In this document: in pieces, positions 1 through 8,033 of the stretch
Layout of the letters: every line of letters begins with the position of its first letter
Position numbering within the stretch: position 1 is the stretch's first letter
DNA from: JAYRZB01 sp041916675
GTDB lineage: Bacteria; Pseudomonadota; Alphaproteobacteria; Rhizobiales; Devosiaceae
Length of the DNA: 64,000 nucleotides
Direction: 5' to 3'
Assembly (NCBI GenBank): GCA_041916675.1
Contig: JAYRZB010000006.1
Coordinates: 1 to 64,000 of the forward strand
Position numbers and translations under genes: made by a program
The notes under the pieces: model-generated
Told to the model about the DNA's origin: nothing
Seen by the model: the letters and a program-made list of their open reading frames with translations, nothing else
Databases searched by the model: none

Positions 1-16
1 TCCCCCTCAAGAGGGA

Positions 17-102
17 GGGAGCCCGTATTTCACGGCTTGCGTGTTTCCTCCCCCTTCCAGGGGGAGGATCAAGGTGGGGGTACGCGCGCTCCAAATAAAC
101 AG
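17..102 (+). repeat. dispersed intergenic repeat, copy A
   Basis: This 86-base GC-rich block shares most of its bases with 19108-19193, in the same orientation. Both copies start GGGAGCCCGT, carry a CCTCCCCCTTC stretch and the core GAGGATCAAGGTGGGGGT, and end near CTCCA.ATAA.CAG. The core can fold against the C-rich stretch. The copy lies in non-coding DNA downstream of the alkyl-transferase gene. No ORF or transposase accompanies either copy, so it looks like a small non-autonomous intergenic repeat. The rest of positions 1-141 contains similar G-runs and no gene that I can support. Confidence 0.6.
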
Positions 103-141
103 TCCCCTTGCGGGGAGGGATGGGGTGGGGGTGAACCGCGG

Positions 142-1011
142 CTAAACCCGCGACGACACGACCCCTGATTCCCACCCCAGGATCGCCCGTTTGCGCGGCA
201 CGCCCCAGTGGTAGCCGGTGAGCGCCCCGGTGGACCCCACGACGCGATGGCAGGGGACAACGAAGGAAATCGGATTCTTGCCCACCGCCGCCCCGACGGC
301 GCGAGCAGCGCTGGGGCGACCGATCTTCTGGGCGATCTCGCCATAGGTGGTGGCCCGCCCACAGGGAATGCCGAGCAGGGTTTCCCACACCTTGACTTCG
401 AAATCGGTGCCGATCAGCACCACCCGCACCGGCTGGTCGGCCGACCAGCGCGCCGGATCGAAGACCCGGGCCGCCAGCGGGGCCACGGCGGCATCGTTAC
501 GGGTGAAGCGGGCATTGGGCCAGCGATTGGCCAGATCGGCAAACCCGGCTTCCAGACTGGTTTCGGCATCGGCAAAGCCGATGCCGGCAATGCCATAGTC
601 GGTGGTGGCGATAATGGCGGTGCCAAAGGGACACGGAGCGGCGCCCCAGACCATATCGAGCCCGGCGCCGCGAGCGCGGAACTGGCCCGGCGGCATGGCC
701 TCGTAGGTCACGAACAGATCGTGCAGGCGCGAGGTCGAGGACAGGCCAACCTCATAGGTTGTATCGAGCACCGACGCCTCGTCGGCCAGCAGCGCCTTGG
801 CGTGATCGAGCGCCACCGCCTGGGCAAAGGATTTTGGCGAGAGCCCGCACCAGCGGCGGAACAGGTCGGTCAATTGCCGCTCATTGAGCCCCAGCGCCCG
901 GGCAAAGGCAGCCAGGTCGAGCGCATCGGGGCCGGTGCGGCTAAGATAGGCGATGGCCGCACGCACGGTTTCATAGTCGGATTGTGGGGTCAGGGTCTGT
1001 TGCTTGGTCAT
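142..1011 (-). CDS. AraC-type regulator fused to methylated-DNA--protein-cysteine methyltransferase (Ada-like)
   Basis: The 289-residue protein probably repairs O6-alkylguanine by irreversible transfer of the alkyl group to its own cysteine, and may regulate transcription. Residues about 15-110 form an AraC-type helix-turn-helix domain (LNERQLTDLFRRWCGLSPK). The C-terminal third is an MGMT domain with the active-site motif PCHRV (Cys about 254), preceded by the DNA-binding segment GRATTYGEIA. The zinc-binding four-cysteine N-terminal domain of enterobacterial Ada is missing, so phosphotriester sensing of the classical type is not expected. It is divergent from nth, another DNA-repair gene, with 107 bases between the starts. 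The domain assignment is clear; the regulatory role is inferred. Confidence 0.93.
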   Translation of the reverse strand: MTKQQTLTPQSDYETVRAAIAYLSRTGPDALDLAAFARALGLNERQLTDLFRRWCGLSPKSFAQAVALDHAKALLADEASVLDTTYEVGLSSTSRLHDLFVTYEAMPPGQFRARGAGLDMVWGAAPCPFGTAIIATTDYGIAGIGFADAETSLEAGFADLANRWPNARFTRNDAAVAPLAARVFDPARWSADQPVRVVLIGTDFEVKVWETLLGIPCGRATTYGEIAQKIGRPSAARAVGAAVGKNPISFVVPCHRVVGSTGALTGYHWGVPRKRAILGWESGVVSSRV

Positions 1012-1118
1012 GATGGGCCCAATCTAGCGGGCGAGGCTGATCGAGGCGACCCGGATTTGACGGGCCTTGCATTGCACCGATCGCGCCTGCATCACTGCGG
1101 GCATCAACGGGGAATCAG

Positions 1119-1808
1119 ATGGCCAGAAATCCCAAGAGCCTGCCGAAGGCCGATGTCGAAGCCATGTTTTCAGCCTTTTCGGCCGCCGACCCCGAGCCCC
1201 GGGGCGAGTTGGACTATACCAATGCCTTTACGCTGCTGGTGGCGGTGGTGCTGTCGGCCCAGGCCACCGATATCGGGGTCAACAAAGCCACAAAGGGCCT
1301 GTTTGCGCTGGCCGATACCCCGGAAAAGATGGTGGCGCTGGGGGTGGAGCGGATCGAGGGCCTGATCAAGACCATCGGGCTTTATCGCAACAAGGCCAAG
1401 AACGTTCATGCGCTGAGCCAGAAGCTGATCGCCGAATTTGGCGGCCAGGTGCCGGATAACCGCGCGGCGCTTGAAAGCCTGCCCGGGGTGGGGCGCAAGA
1501 CGGCCAATGTGGTGCTCAATATCTTTTTCAGGCAGCCCACGATTGCGGTTGACACCCACCTGTTCCGGGTGGGCAACCGCACCGGGCTGGCGCCGGGCAA
1601 GACGCCGCTGGCGGTCGAGATCAAGCTCGAAAAGGCGGTACCGGAACGCTTCCTGCTGCATGCGCATCACTGGCTGATCCTGCACGGACGTTATGTGTGC
1701 AAGGCCCGCCGGCCCGAATGCTATCGCTGCCAGATTGCCCAGTGGTGCCGGTTTGAACCCAAGACCGTTTTGCCCGGGCAAGCGGTGCGGGTTGACAAGA
1801 CCCCCTGA
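1119..1808 (+). CDS. nth: endonuclease III
   Basis: This is a base-excision-repair DNA glycosylase/AP lyase for oxidised pyrimidines, 229 residues long. The helix-hairpin-helix is LPGVGRKTANVVLN, and the catalytic Asp follows in TIAVDTHLFRV. The C-terminus has the [4Fe-4S] loop in the pattern Cys-X6-Cys-X2-Cys-X5-Cys (CKARRPECYRCQIAQWC). Length and motifs match the family in full. The ATG at 1119 begins MARNPKSLPKADVEAMF, a normal N-terminus for alphaproteobacterial Nth. It is divergent from the alkyl-transferase gene and followed after 20 bases by a small DUF4287 gene. Confidence 0.97.
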   Translation: MARNPKSLPKADVEAMFSAFSAADPEPRGELDYTNAFTLLVAVVLSAQATDIGVNKATKGLFALADTPEKMVALGVERIEGLIKTIGLYRNKAKNVHALSQKLIAEFGGQVPDNRAALESLPGVGRKTANVVLNIFFRQPTIAVDTHLFRVGNRTGLAPGKTPLAVEIKLEKAVPERFLLHAHHWLILHGRYVCKARRPECYRCQIAQWCRFEPKTVLPGQAVRVDKTP

Positions 1809-1828
1809 TGTTGTGATCGGATGTCCTT

Positions 1829-2041
1829 ATGAGCCAAGACACTATCAAGGGCCCGGCGTCCTACTTTCCCTCGATCGAGAAAAAATACGGCCAGCCGATT
1901 GCCCACTGGAAAAGCCTGGTGCGGGCCGCCATGCCCGCCCGGCACATGGAACTGGTGGCTATGCTCAAGGACCAGCACGGCATGGGCCACGGCCATGCCA
2001 ATGCCATTGTGGCGCATACGCTGGCCGAGGACGCCTCCTAG
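1829..2041 (+). CDS. DUF4287 domain small protein
   Basis: This 70-residue soluble protein starts MSQDTIKGPASYFPSIEKKYG and contains HWKSLV and HGHANAIVAH, the pattern I associate with DUF4287 proteins. These are short, uncharacterised, and often found alone or as an N-terminal unit of larger proteins. It has no signal peptide or membrane segment. It lies 20 bases after nth in the same direction and may be cotranscribed. The family assignment is from memory; the function is unknown. Confidence 0.85.
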   Translation: MSQDTIKGPASYFPSIEKKYGQPIAHWKSLVRAAMPARHMELVAMLKDQHGMGHGHANAIVAHTLAEDAS

Positions 2042-2059
2042 CCTCTCGACCGGCTGGGC

Positions 2060-2509
2060 CTAGAGCCCGTAGCCGCGTGCCATGGCGGCGGCAAAGGCGG
2101 GGATGAGGAACAGCAGCACCAGTTCAATGTGCAGCAGCCGACGCACCGCCATCACCTCGGCATCGGGCGGAACAAAGGCGGGATCGGCTTTCAGCGCCCG
2201 TGACCAGGCAATAAAGCGCATCGTCGGCGGCAGGGAGGCGAGGCCCACCGCAACAAACAGCGCGATCTTGGCCCAGAACACCCAGTTGCCAAAATAATAG
2301 CCTGAGCCCGAGGCCCCGAAAAACACCCGCAGGAAGCCAAAGACCAGCACCAGCCCGGCCACCAGCCCATAGGCGCCATCGATGCGCGCCACGCGCCTGA
2401 GATTGGCCCCGGCAAGGCCGGGGCGAACGAGAGTGAACTCAATGGCCAAAAGCAGCACCAGGGCAAACACGGCCAGATGATGGGCAATGGCCAGGATCAG
2501 ATCGGTCAT
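2060..2509 (-). CDS. DUF2214 family integral membrane protein
   Basis: This 149-residue protein has four hydrophobic segments, at about residues 6-26, 47-67, 80-97 and 126-146. The N-terminus MTDLILAIAHHLAVFALVLLLA and the GSGYYFGNWVFWAKI region match the DUF2214 family as I know it; the biochemical role is unknown. The paired histidines in the first helix (HH) are a possible metal or haem ligand, but this is speculation. It is divergent from a TetR-family regulator, and the 69-base gap contains a good inverted repeat (2543-2586), so the TetR protein probably controls it. Confidence 0.85.
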   Translation of the reverse strand: MTDLILAIAHHLAVFALVLLLAIEFTLVRPGLAGANLRRVARIDGAYGLVAGLVLVFGFLRVFFGASGSGYYFGNWVFWAKIALFVAVGLASLPPTMRFIAWSRALKADPAFVPPDAEVMAVRRLLHIELVLLFLIPAFAAAMARGYGL

Positions 2510-2542
2510 CTCGGTCTCCGGTTGCGACCCCGGCGCGGGGAT

Positions 2543-2586
2543 GTTAACACCGTTCTCTTCTAGGAGCGAATGTAGACGGTGTCAAC
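2543..2586. promoter_or_regulatory. inverted repeat, probable TetR operator
   Basis: GTTAACACCGT at 2543-2553 and ACGGTGTCAAC at 2576-2586 form an inverted repeat with 11-base arms and one mismatch. The arms sit in the gap between the DUF2214 gene and the divergent TetR gene, and the right arm overlaps the proposed GTG start of the regulator at 2579. Position and symmetry fit an autoregulatory operator shared by both genes. That is inference; binding is not shown. Confidence 0.55.
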
Positions 2587-3169
2587 TTCCCACTATCATC
2601 ATGGCGATCTGCGCCGGGCGCTGGTGACAGCCGCCCTGCACCAGCTTGAAAAGGGCGGGGCCGAAAGCGTTGGCCTGCGCGAGACGGCGCGGGCGGTGGG
2701 GGTATCGCCTTCGGCACCCTATCGGCATTTCGACAGCCGGGCCCGGCTGTTGACGGCGGTGGCGGCCGAAGGGTTCCGGCGGTTTTTTTCCGTGCTGCGC
2801 GATGCCCGTGATACCGCGCCCCGCGACAACGGGCTGGCCGCAATGGGACAGGCCTATGTGCGCTTTGCGCTCGAGAACCCGGCGCTGTTCCGGCTGATGT
2901 TTTCGCCCGAACTGGAAAAGAACCGCGATCCGCTGCTCGCCGAGGCCGCCAGCCCGGCGCTGATGCTTCTGGCCGAAGTGGTGGAACCGGTGCCGCGCAC
3001 GCAGCCGGGCAGTATCGGGGTGGCCACCATCGGCTCATGGGCATTGGTGCATGGGCTGGCCCATCTCCTGCTCGACAGGCAGGTGCCTGGCGTTACTCTT
3101 GAGAACTGCGCGCCGCTGGTGGCTGCCGTCACCGCCGCCTGGACTGCGGGCATGGCGCATCATTTGTGA
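2579..3169 (+). CDS. TetR/AcrR family transcriptional regulator (WHG-domain type)
   Basis: This is a 196-residue one-component regulator. The N-terminal HTH begins with the characteristic YHHGDLRRALV and continues ESVGLRETARAVGVSPSAPYRHF, a textbook TetR DNA-binding domain (residues about 5-55). The rest is an all-helical ligand-binding domain of the kind seen in the YHHGDL subfamily. The GTG start at 2579 is the first in-frame start before this motif and has AGGAG at 2562-2566. An upstream ATG at 2570 runs straight into a stop. The start overlaps the inverted repeat at 2543-2586, which suggests autoregulation and control of the divergent DUF2214 gene. The ligand is unknown. Confidence 0.9.
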   Translation: MSTSHYHHGDLRRALVTAALHQLEKGGAESVGLRETARAVGVSPSAPYRHFDSRARLLTAVAAEGFRRFFSVLRDARDTAPRDNGLAAMGQAYVRFALENPALFRLMFSPELEKNRDPLLAEAASPALMLLAEVVEPVPRTQPGSIGVATIGSWALVHGLAHLLLDRQVPGVTLENCAPLVAAVTAAWTAGMAHHL

Positions 3170-3255
3170 AGCCAATTGGGCAGCCATGGCTGTTGCCCGG
3201 GCAAGCGCAATAGACTATGGCCAAGCCGCGCAGCCCGAGGTTTCCGGAGACACCG

Positions 3256-4275
3256 ATGGTCGATACCCGTTTTGACGTCCTGACCATTGGCAATGCCATT
3301 GTCGATGTGCTGGCGCGGATCGACGAAGATTTTCTCGCCCGCGAGGGATTGCACAAGGCGATCATGCACCTGGTCGATGCCGAGCGCAGCGCCTATCTCT
3401 ACGATCGCATGCCGGCCGAAAAGCGCCAGATCTCAGGCGGCAGCGCCGCCAACACGGCGGTGGGGGTCACCTCGCTCGGCGGCCGCGCCGCCTTTGTGGG
3501 CAAGGTGGCAGCCGACCCGCTGGGCGATGTGTTTGCCGAAGACCTTGGCCATGCCCGGGTCCATTATGGGGTCAGCCGGTTGACCAATGGCCCGGCCACC
3601 GCGCGTTCAATGATCCTGCTCACCCCCGATGGCGAGCGCACCATGAACACCTTCCTTGGGGCCTGCCACCAGTTGACCGAGGCCGATATCAAGGAAGCCG
3701 AGATCGGGGCCGCGACCATCACCTATATGGAAGGCTATCTCTGGGACCCGCCGGAGGCCAAGAAGGCTTTCGTGCGCGCCGCCCACTATGCCCACAAGCA
3801 TGAGCGGGCCACCGCCTTCACGCTCTCGGACCCGTTCTGCGTCAACCGCTTCCGCGATGAATTCCTCGATCTGATGCGCTCGCGCACCATCGATTATGTG
3901 TTTGCCAATGTCGAAGAGCTCAAATCGCTCTACCAGACCGATGACCTGGGCGCCGCCGTGCGCCAGATCGCGCAGGATGCCGAACTGGCCGCCATCACCA
4001 TGGGCGCCGATGGTGCCATGGTGGTGCAGAACGGGGAAGTGATCTCGGTGCCTGCCTTCAAGGTCGCGCAGGTGGCCGATGCCACCGGGGCGGGGGACCT
4101 GTTCGCCTCGGGCTTTCTTTTGGCGGTGGCCCGCGGGCAGGCGCTCGACACCGCCCTCAGGCTCGGCTGCCTTGCTGCCTCCGAGGTGATTTCGCATATC
4201 GGGGCGCGCCCGGTTGCCGACCTTGAGCAGCTGGCCCGCGAGCACGGGCTCATCGCCGAGGCTATGCCCGCCTAA
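3256..4275 (+). CDS. adenosine kinase (PfkB family)
   Basis: The protein should phosphorylate adenosine to AMP with ATP in purine salvage. The N-terminus RFDVLTIGNAIVDVLARID and the PfkB signature DATGAGDLFASGFL near the C-terminus are clear, with the catalytic Asp in the latter. I chose the ATG at 3256 because GGAGA lies six bases upstream and homologues begin at MVDTRFDV; an in-frame ATG at 3217 would add 13 atypical residues. The product is 339 residues. Its stop codon (4273-4275) shares bases with the stop codon of the convergent coaA gene. Other PfkB sugar kinases are possible, but the IGNAIVD form is typical of bacterial adenosine kinases. Confidence 0.93.
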   Translation: MVDTRFDVLTIGNAIVDVLARIDEDFLAREGLHKAIMHLVDAERSAYLYDRMPAEKRQISGGSAANTAVGVTSLGGRAAFVGKVAADPLGDVFAEDLGHARVHYGVSRLTNGPATARSMILLTPDGERTMNTFLGACHQLTEADIKEAEIGAATITYMEGYLWDPPEAKKAFVRAAHYAHKHERATAFTLSDPFCVNRFRDEFLDLMRSRTIDYVFANVEELKSLYQTDDLGAAVRQIAQDAELAAITMGADGAMVVQNGEVISVPAFKVAQVADATGAGDLFASGFLLAVARGQALDTALRLGCLAASEVISHIGARPVADLEQLAREHGLIAEAMPA

Positions 4276-5222
4276 AGCAGGCGCAGCGCCACATCCTCGA
4301 TCAGGTGGCTGCGGCCCTTGGTCAGGATCAGGTCGGCCCGCGAGCGGGTGGGCAGGATATTGTCCATCAGATTGGGCAGGTTGATCGAGCGCCAGTAGCC
4401 GCGCGCCATCTCGACCGCTTCATCATGGGTGATCTGGGTGAAGCGGTTAAAGAACGAGGTGGGATCGCGAAAAGCGGTCTCGCGCAGCCTGAGGAAGCGC
4501 TCGATGAACCAGGTTTCGAGATCGGCCTCGTCGGCATCGATATAGACCGAAAAATCGATGAAATCGGAGGCAAAAAGGATCGGCTTGCCGGTCTTGGGCA
4601 GTTCGCCGGGCTGCAGGATATTGAGCCCTTCAACGATCAGGATATCGGGCCGATCAACGATAATGCCCTGCCCGGGCACCACGTCATAGACAAGGTGGGA
4701 ATAGACCGGCACCTCGACGCGCGGCTTGCCGGCCTTGATATCGGCCAGAAAGGTCAGGAAGCGGGCCCGGTCATAGCTTTCGGGAAAGCCCTTGCGCTCC
4801 ATGATGCCGCGCCGTTCAAGCTCGGCATTGGTGTAGAGAAAGCCGTCGGTGGTGATCAGATCGACCTTGGGCGAACTGGGCCAGCGCTGCAAAAGCGCGC
4901 GCAGGATGCGGGCGGTGGTGGATTTGCCCACCGCCACCGAACCCGCCACCCCGATGATGAAGGGCACTTTCTGATCGCTGGTCCCGAGAAACCGGGTCGA
5001 GGCCGAGTGCAGGTTCTGCACCGCCTCGACATAAAACGACAGCAGGCGGGTGAGCGGCAGATAGACTTCTTCAGCCTCGGCAAGCGAGATCGGATCGTTG
5101 AGCGAGCGCAGGCGCTTGATGTCCTCGGCGGTCAGCGTCATCGGCTCGTCGGCGCGCAGCCGGGCCCAGGCGGATTTGGAAAAATGCCGGTAGGGCGCCA
5201 GATCGAGCTTGCGGCGGCTCAT
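4272..5222 (-). CDS. coaA: type I pantothenate kinase
   Basis: This enzyme performs the first committed step of coenzyme A synthesis, ATP-dependent phosphorylation of pantothenate. The 316-residue protein has the P-loop GVAGSVAVGKST, followed by DLITTDGFL and the FIDFSVYIDA stretch typical of prokaryotic CoaA. The start at 5222 (MSRRKLDLAPYRHFSK) makes a four-base ATGA overlap with the hisE stop, so translation is probably coupled; longer in-frame extensions are not family-like. As the last gene of the histidine operon, its expression is tied to it. The his-coaA linkage is common in Hyphomicrobiales. Confidence 0.96.
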   Translation of the reverse strand: MSRRKLDLAPYRHFSKSAWARLRADEPMTLTAEDIKRLRSLNDPISLAEAEEVYLPLTRLLSFYVEAVQNLHSASTRFLGTSDQKVPFIIGVAGSVAVGKSTTARILRALLQRWPSSPKVDLITTDGFLYTNAELERRGIMERKGFPESYDRARFLTFLADIKAGKPRVEVPVYSHLVYDVVPGQGIIVDRPDILIVEGLNILQPGELPKTGKPILFASDFIDFSVYIDADEADLETWFIERFLRLRETAFRDPTSFFNRFTQITHDEAVEMARGYWRSINLPNLMDNILPTRSRADLILTKGRSHLIEDVALRLL

Positions 5223-5545
5223 GAAGCAGGGCCCTGGCGCGCGGCCTTTTCGGCCAGCCCCGACTGGGCGGTGCGGCTCTCGAGTTCGGCCATCACCGCA
5301 TCGAGCGGTACCCCGGCGGCGCGCAGCACCACCAGCAGGTGATAGAGAACATCGGCGGCTTCCTTGGTCAGTTCGGTGCGATTGCCGGTGACGGCGGCAA
5401 TGACGGCTTCGGTGGATTCCTCGCCAAGCTTTTGGGCGCATTTTTCCACGCCTCGGGCGATCAGCTTTGCGGTGTAGCTCTCCTCGGGCGAGGCGCTGGC
5501 GCGCCGGGCGATGCGGGCATCGAGCTCTTCAAGATTAAAAGCCAT
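5219..5545 (-). CDS. hisE: phosphoribosyl-ATP pyrophosphatase
   Basis: HisE hydrolyses phosphoribosyl-ATP to phosphoribosyl-AMP, the second step of histidine synthesis. The 108-residue all-alpha protein starts MAFNLEELDARIARRA and carries the family motif KLGEESTEAVIAAV with EAADVLYHLLVVL, the metal-binding acidic helices. It is a stand-alone HisE, not fused to HisI; hisI is not in the window. The ATG at 5545 lies seven bases after hisF, and the gene overlaps coaA by four bases. Confidence 0.96.
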   Translation of the reverse strand: MAFNLEELDARIARRASASPEESYTAKLIARGVEKCAQKLGEESTEAVIAAVTGNRTELTKEAADVLYHLLVVLRAAGVPLDAVMAELESRTAQSGLAEKAARQGPAS

Positions 5546-5552
5546 GCGGTCC

Positions 5553-6344
5553 TCAGCGGTCGGTGCGGACGGGGATGCCGCGGGCGGCCATGAAGGCCTT
5601 GGCCTGCGGAATGGTATAGGTGCCGAAGTGAAAGATCGAGGCGGCGAGCACGGCGCTGGCATGGCCCTCGATCACGCCATCAACCAGATCATCGAGCTTG
5701 CCCACCCCGCCCGAGGCGATGACGGGCACATGCACCGCATCGGCAATGGCGCGGGTGAGCTTGAGATCGAACCCGGCCTTGGTGCCGTCGCGATCCATGG
5801 AGGTCACCAGCAATTCCCCGGCGCCGCGGGCCACCATGCTGGCGGCAAATTCGACCGCATCGAGCCCGGTCGGCTTGCGCCCGCCATGGGTGAAGATTTC
5901 CCATTCCGAGCGATTGTCGCCGCCCGGCGACTGAGTCAGGCGCTGCTTGGCATCGACGGAGACCACAATGCACTGATCACCGAACTTGTCGGCAGCGCGC
6001 GAGATGAAATCGGGATCGTTCACGGCCGCCGAATTGATCGCCACCTTGTCGGCACCCGAGAGCAGGAGCTTGCGGATATCCTCGATGCTGCGCACGCCAC
6101 CCCCGACCGTAACCGGCATGAAACAGTGTTCGGCGGTGCGGGCGACAACATCGAAAATCGTCTCGCGGCCCTCGTGGCTGGCAGTGATATCGAGAAAACA
6201 GAGCTCGTCGGCCCCGGCGGCATCATAGGCCATGGCCGCTTCCACCGGATCACCGGCATCGACGAGATCAACGAATTGCACGCCCTTGACGACGCGGCCG
6301 CCCATGACATCGAGGCAGGGAATGATGCGGGTCTTGAGCGTCAT
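5553..6344 (-). CDS. hisF: imidazole glycerol phosphate synthase cyclase subunit
   Basis: HisF is the TIM-barrel cyclase that works with HisH to make imidazole glycerol phosphate and AICAR. The 263-residue sequence begins MTLKTRIIPCLDVMGGRVVK, which contains the first catalytic Asp. It has VTVGGGVRS, the phosphate-binding VIASGGVG near the end, and LLVTSMDRDGT with the second catalytic Asp. The start at 6344 shares one base with the stop of the small upstream membrane-protein gene (TAATG), which indicates coupled translation. Confidence 0.98.
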   Translation of the reverse strand: MTLKTRIIPCLDVMGGRVVKGVQFVDLVDAGDPVEAAMAYDAAGADELCFLDITASHEGRETIFDVVARTAEHCFMPVTVGGGVRSIEDIRKLLLSGADKVAINSAAVNDPDFISRAADKFGDQCIVVSVDAKQRLTQSPGGDNRSEWEIFTHGGRKPTGLDAVEFAASMVARGAGELLVTSMDRDGTKAGFDLKLTRAIADAVHVPVIASGGVGKLDDLVDGVIEGHASAVLAASIFHFGTYTIPQAKAFMAARGIPVRTDR

Positions 6345-6658
6345 TATGAGGCCTTCCTCGCCGAGAACCGCACCAGATGCACCACCAGCACCACGCCCCA
6401 GACCAGCACGCCGATCACCCCCAATGGCAGGGTGATCAGGGTCAGCCAGCCGAGCAGATAGAAGACATACAGCACCGGGCCGAGATCGAGCCCGCCGATC
6501 CGGCAGGTATGGTCGGCCCCATCGCCCATCGAACAGCCATTGGCGCTGGCAATGGCATCGGCGGCCATGGCGGCCAACACCGGGCCGAAGGCCACCAGCC
6601 CAATCACGACCAGCGCAATGGCATAGCGCAGGACCGGAAAACCGCGCCGCCCGCTCAT
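6344..6658 (-). CDS. small two-helix membrane protein inside the his operon
   Basis: I do not recognise a named family. The 104-residue protein has hydrophobic segments at about residues 10-35 and 63-95, separated by a short loop with two cysteines (GCSMGDGADHTCRIGGLDLGP) that could form a periplasmic disulphide. It overlaps hisA upstream by ATGA and hisF downstream by TAATG, so it is translated as part of the operon. It is not needed for any known step of histidine synthesis. The tight fit and good composition argue that it is real; the function is unknown. Confidence 0.75.
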   Translation of the reverse strand: MSGRRGFPVLRYAIALVVIGLVAFGPVLAAMAADAIASANGCSMGDGADHTCRIGGLDLGPVLYVFYLLGWLTLITLPLGVIGVLVWGVVLVVHLVRFSARKAS

Positions 6659-7389
6659 GGCCCCACCGCCTTGAGCAGGGCCAGTGCTTCACGTGAATCA
6701 ATCCGCCCGTCGTAGAGCGCCCGACCGGAAATGGCGCCCTCAAGCTCCTGGGCATCGGGCATGGTCATGCGGCGGATATCATCCATCGAGGCCAGCCCGC
6801 CCGAAGCGATGACCGGAATGGCCACCGAACGCGCCAGGTCCAACGTTGCCTCCCAGTTGATACCGGCAAGGATGCCGTCGCGGTCGATATCGGTATAGAT
6901 GATGGCCGCCACCCCGGCGCCTTCGAAGCGCTGCCCGAGTTCGATGGCGGAAAGCTCGGAGGTCTCGGCCCAGCCCTCGACCGCTACCTTGCCGCCGCGC
7001 GCATCGATGCCGACCGCCACCTGGCCGGGAAAGGCCTTCGCCGCCGCCCTGACCAGTTCGGGATCGCGCACGGCCACCGTGCCGAGGATGACGCGGGAGA
7101 GCCCCTTGTCGAGCCAGGCTTCGACGTGGGCCAGCGTGCGGATGCCGCCGCCAAGCTGGACGGGGAAATCGACCGCCTTCAGGATGGCCTCGACCGCCGC
7201 GCCATTGACGCTCTGCCCGGCAAAGGCGCCGTTGAGATCGACCACATGCAGGTATTCGAACCCCTGGTCCTGAAAGCTTCTGGCCTGGGTGGCGGGCGAA
7301 TCGGAAAATACGGTGGCCTGGTTCATGTCGCCGAGCTTGAGGCGCACGCACTGGCCGTCCTTGAGGTCGATGGCGGGGAACAGGATCAT
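6655..7389 (-). CDS. hisA: phosphoribosylformimino-AICAR ribotide isomerase
   Basis: HisA isomerises ProFAR to PRFAR in histidine synthesis. The 244-residue TIM barrel begins MILFPAIDLKDGQCVRL with the first catalytic Asp. It contains VQLGGGIRT, IYTDIDRDG with the second catalytic Asp, and VIASGGLAS for phosphate binding. I chose 7389 rather than the GTC/ATG nine bases further out because it gives the ATGA overlap with hisH and the canonical N-terminus. A 14-of-16 parS-like sequence lies inside this gene at 6685-6700. Confidence 0.98.
   Translation of the reverse strand: MILFPAIDLKDGQCVRLKLGDMNQATVFSDSPATQARSFQDQGFEYLHVVDLNGAFAGQSVNGAAVEAILKAVDFPVQLGGGIRTLAHVEAWLDKGLSRVILGTVAVRDPELVRAAAKAFPGQVAVGIDARGGKVAVEGWAETSELSAIELGQRFEGAGVAAIIYTDIDRDGILAGINWEATLDLARSVAIPVIASGGLASMDDIRRMTMPDAQELEGAISGRALYDGRIDSREALALLKAVGP
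6685..6700. promoter_or_regulatory. weak parS-like sequence inside hisA
   Basis: The sequence TGCTTCACGTGAATCA matches the alphaproteobacterial parS consensus TGTTTCACGTGAAACA at 14 of 16 positions and keeps the CACGTG core. It is more than 12 kb from the main parS cluster and lies in coding sequence, so it may be a chance or weak ParB site. Confidence 0.3.
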
Positions 7390-8033
7390 GGGGACCATCT
7401 CAGAAAATTGCCGATGAGGGCGAGGCCCAGCGCCTGGCTTTTTTCGGGGTGGAATTGGGTGCCGAAAATATTGTCGCGCCCGACGGCGGCGGTGACCGTC
7501 ATGCCATAGTCGGCGGTGGCGATCAGGCTGTCGGGATCGGTTGTGGCAAAATGATAGGAATGGACGAAATAGGCGTGCAGCCCATCCGGCCCGGTGGGAA
7601 TGCCATCGAAGAGGGCATGCTTGCGGTTGAGCGCAATGGTGTTCCAGCCCATATGCGGCACTTTGAGCTCGCCCTTGGGTGTGAGGCGTTCGATGGCGCC
7701 ACCGATCCAGCCGAAGCCGGCATGCACGCCCTTTTCGCGACCCTCGTCGGCCATCAGTTGCATGCCAACGCAGATGCCAAAGAACGGCGTACCTTGGGCG
7801 ATGACCTTTTCCTCGATGACCTCGCGCATGCCGGTCACGGCCAGCAGGCCGGCGCGGCAATCGGCAAAGGCCCCGACGCCGGGCAGAACGATGCGATCGG
7901 CCCGGCGCACCACGTCGGGGTCGCTGGTGACGATGATGTCGGTGGGGCGGGCTAGGTCGCGGGCGGCGCGCTCAAAGGCATTGGCCGCTGATTTCAGGTT
8001 CCCCGAACCATAGTCGATGATGACAACACTCAT
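7386..8033 (-). CDS. hisH: imidazole glycerol phosphate synthase glutaminase subunit
   Basis: HisH releases ammonia from glutamine for HisF. The 215-residue class I amidotransferase starts MSVVIIDYGSGNLKSAANAF and has the nucleophile in FFGICVGMQLM and the His/Glu pair at the end (GTQFHPEKSQ). The start at 8033 overlaps the DUF2628 stop by four bases (ATGA), which supports it over the eight-residue-longer frame. The end overlaps hisA by four bases. Confidence 0.98.
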   Translation of the reverse strand: MSVVIIDYGSGNLKSAANAFERAARDLARPTDIIVTSDPDVVRRADRIVLPGVGAFADCRAGLLAVTGMREVIEEKVIAQGTPFFGICVGMQLMADEGREKGVHAGFGWIGGAIERLTPKGELKVPHMGWNTIALNRKHALFDGIPTGPDGLHAYFVHSYHFATTDPDSLIATADYGMTVTAAVGRDNIFGTQFHPEKSQALGLALIGNFLRWSP

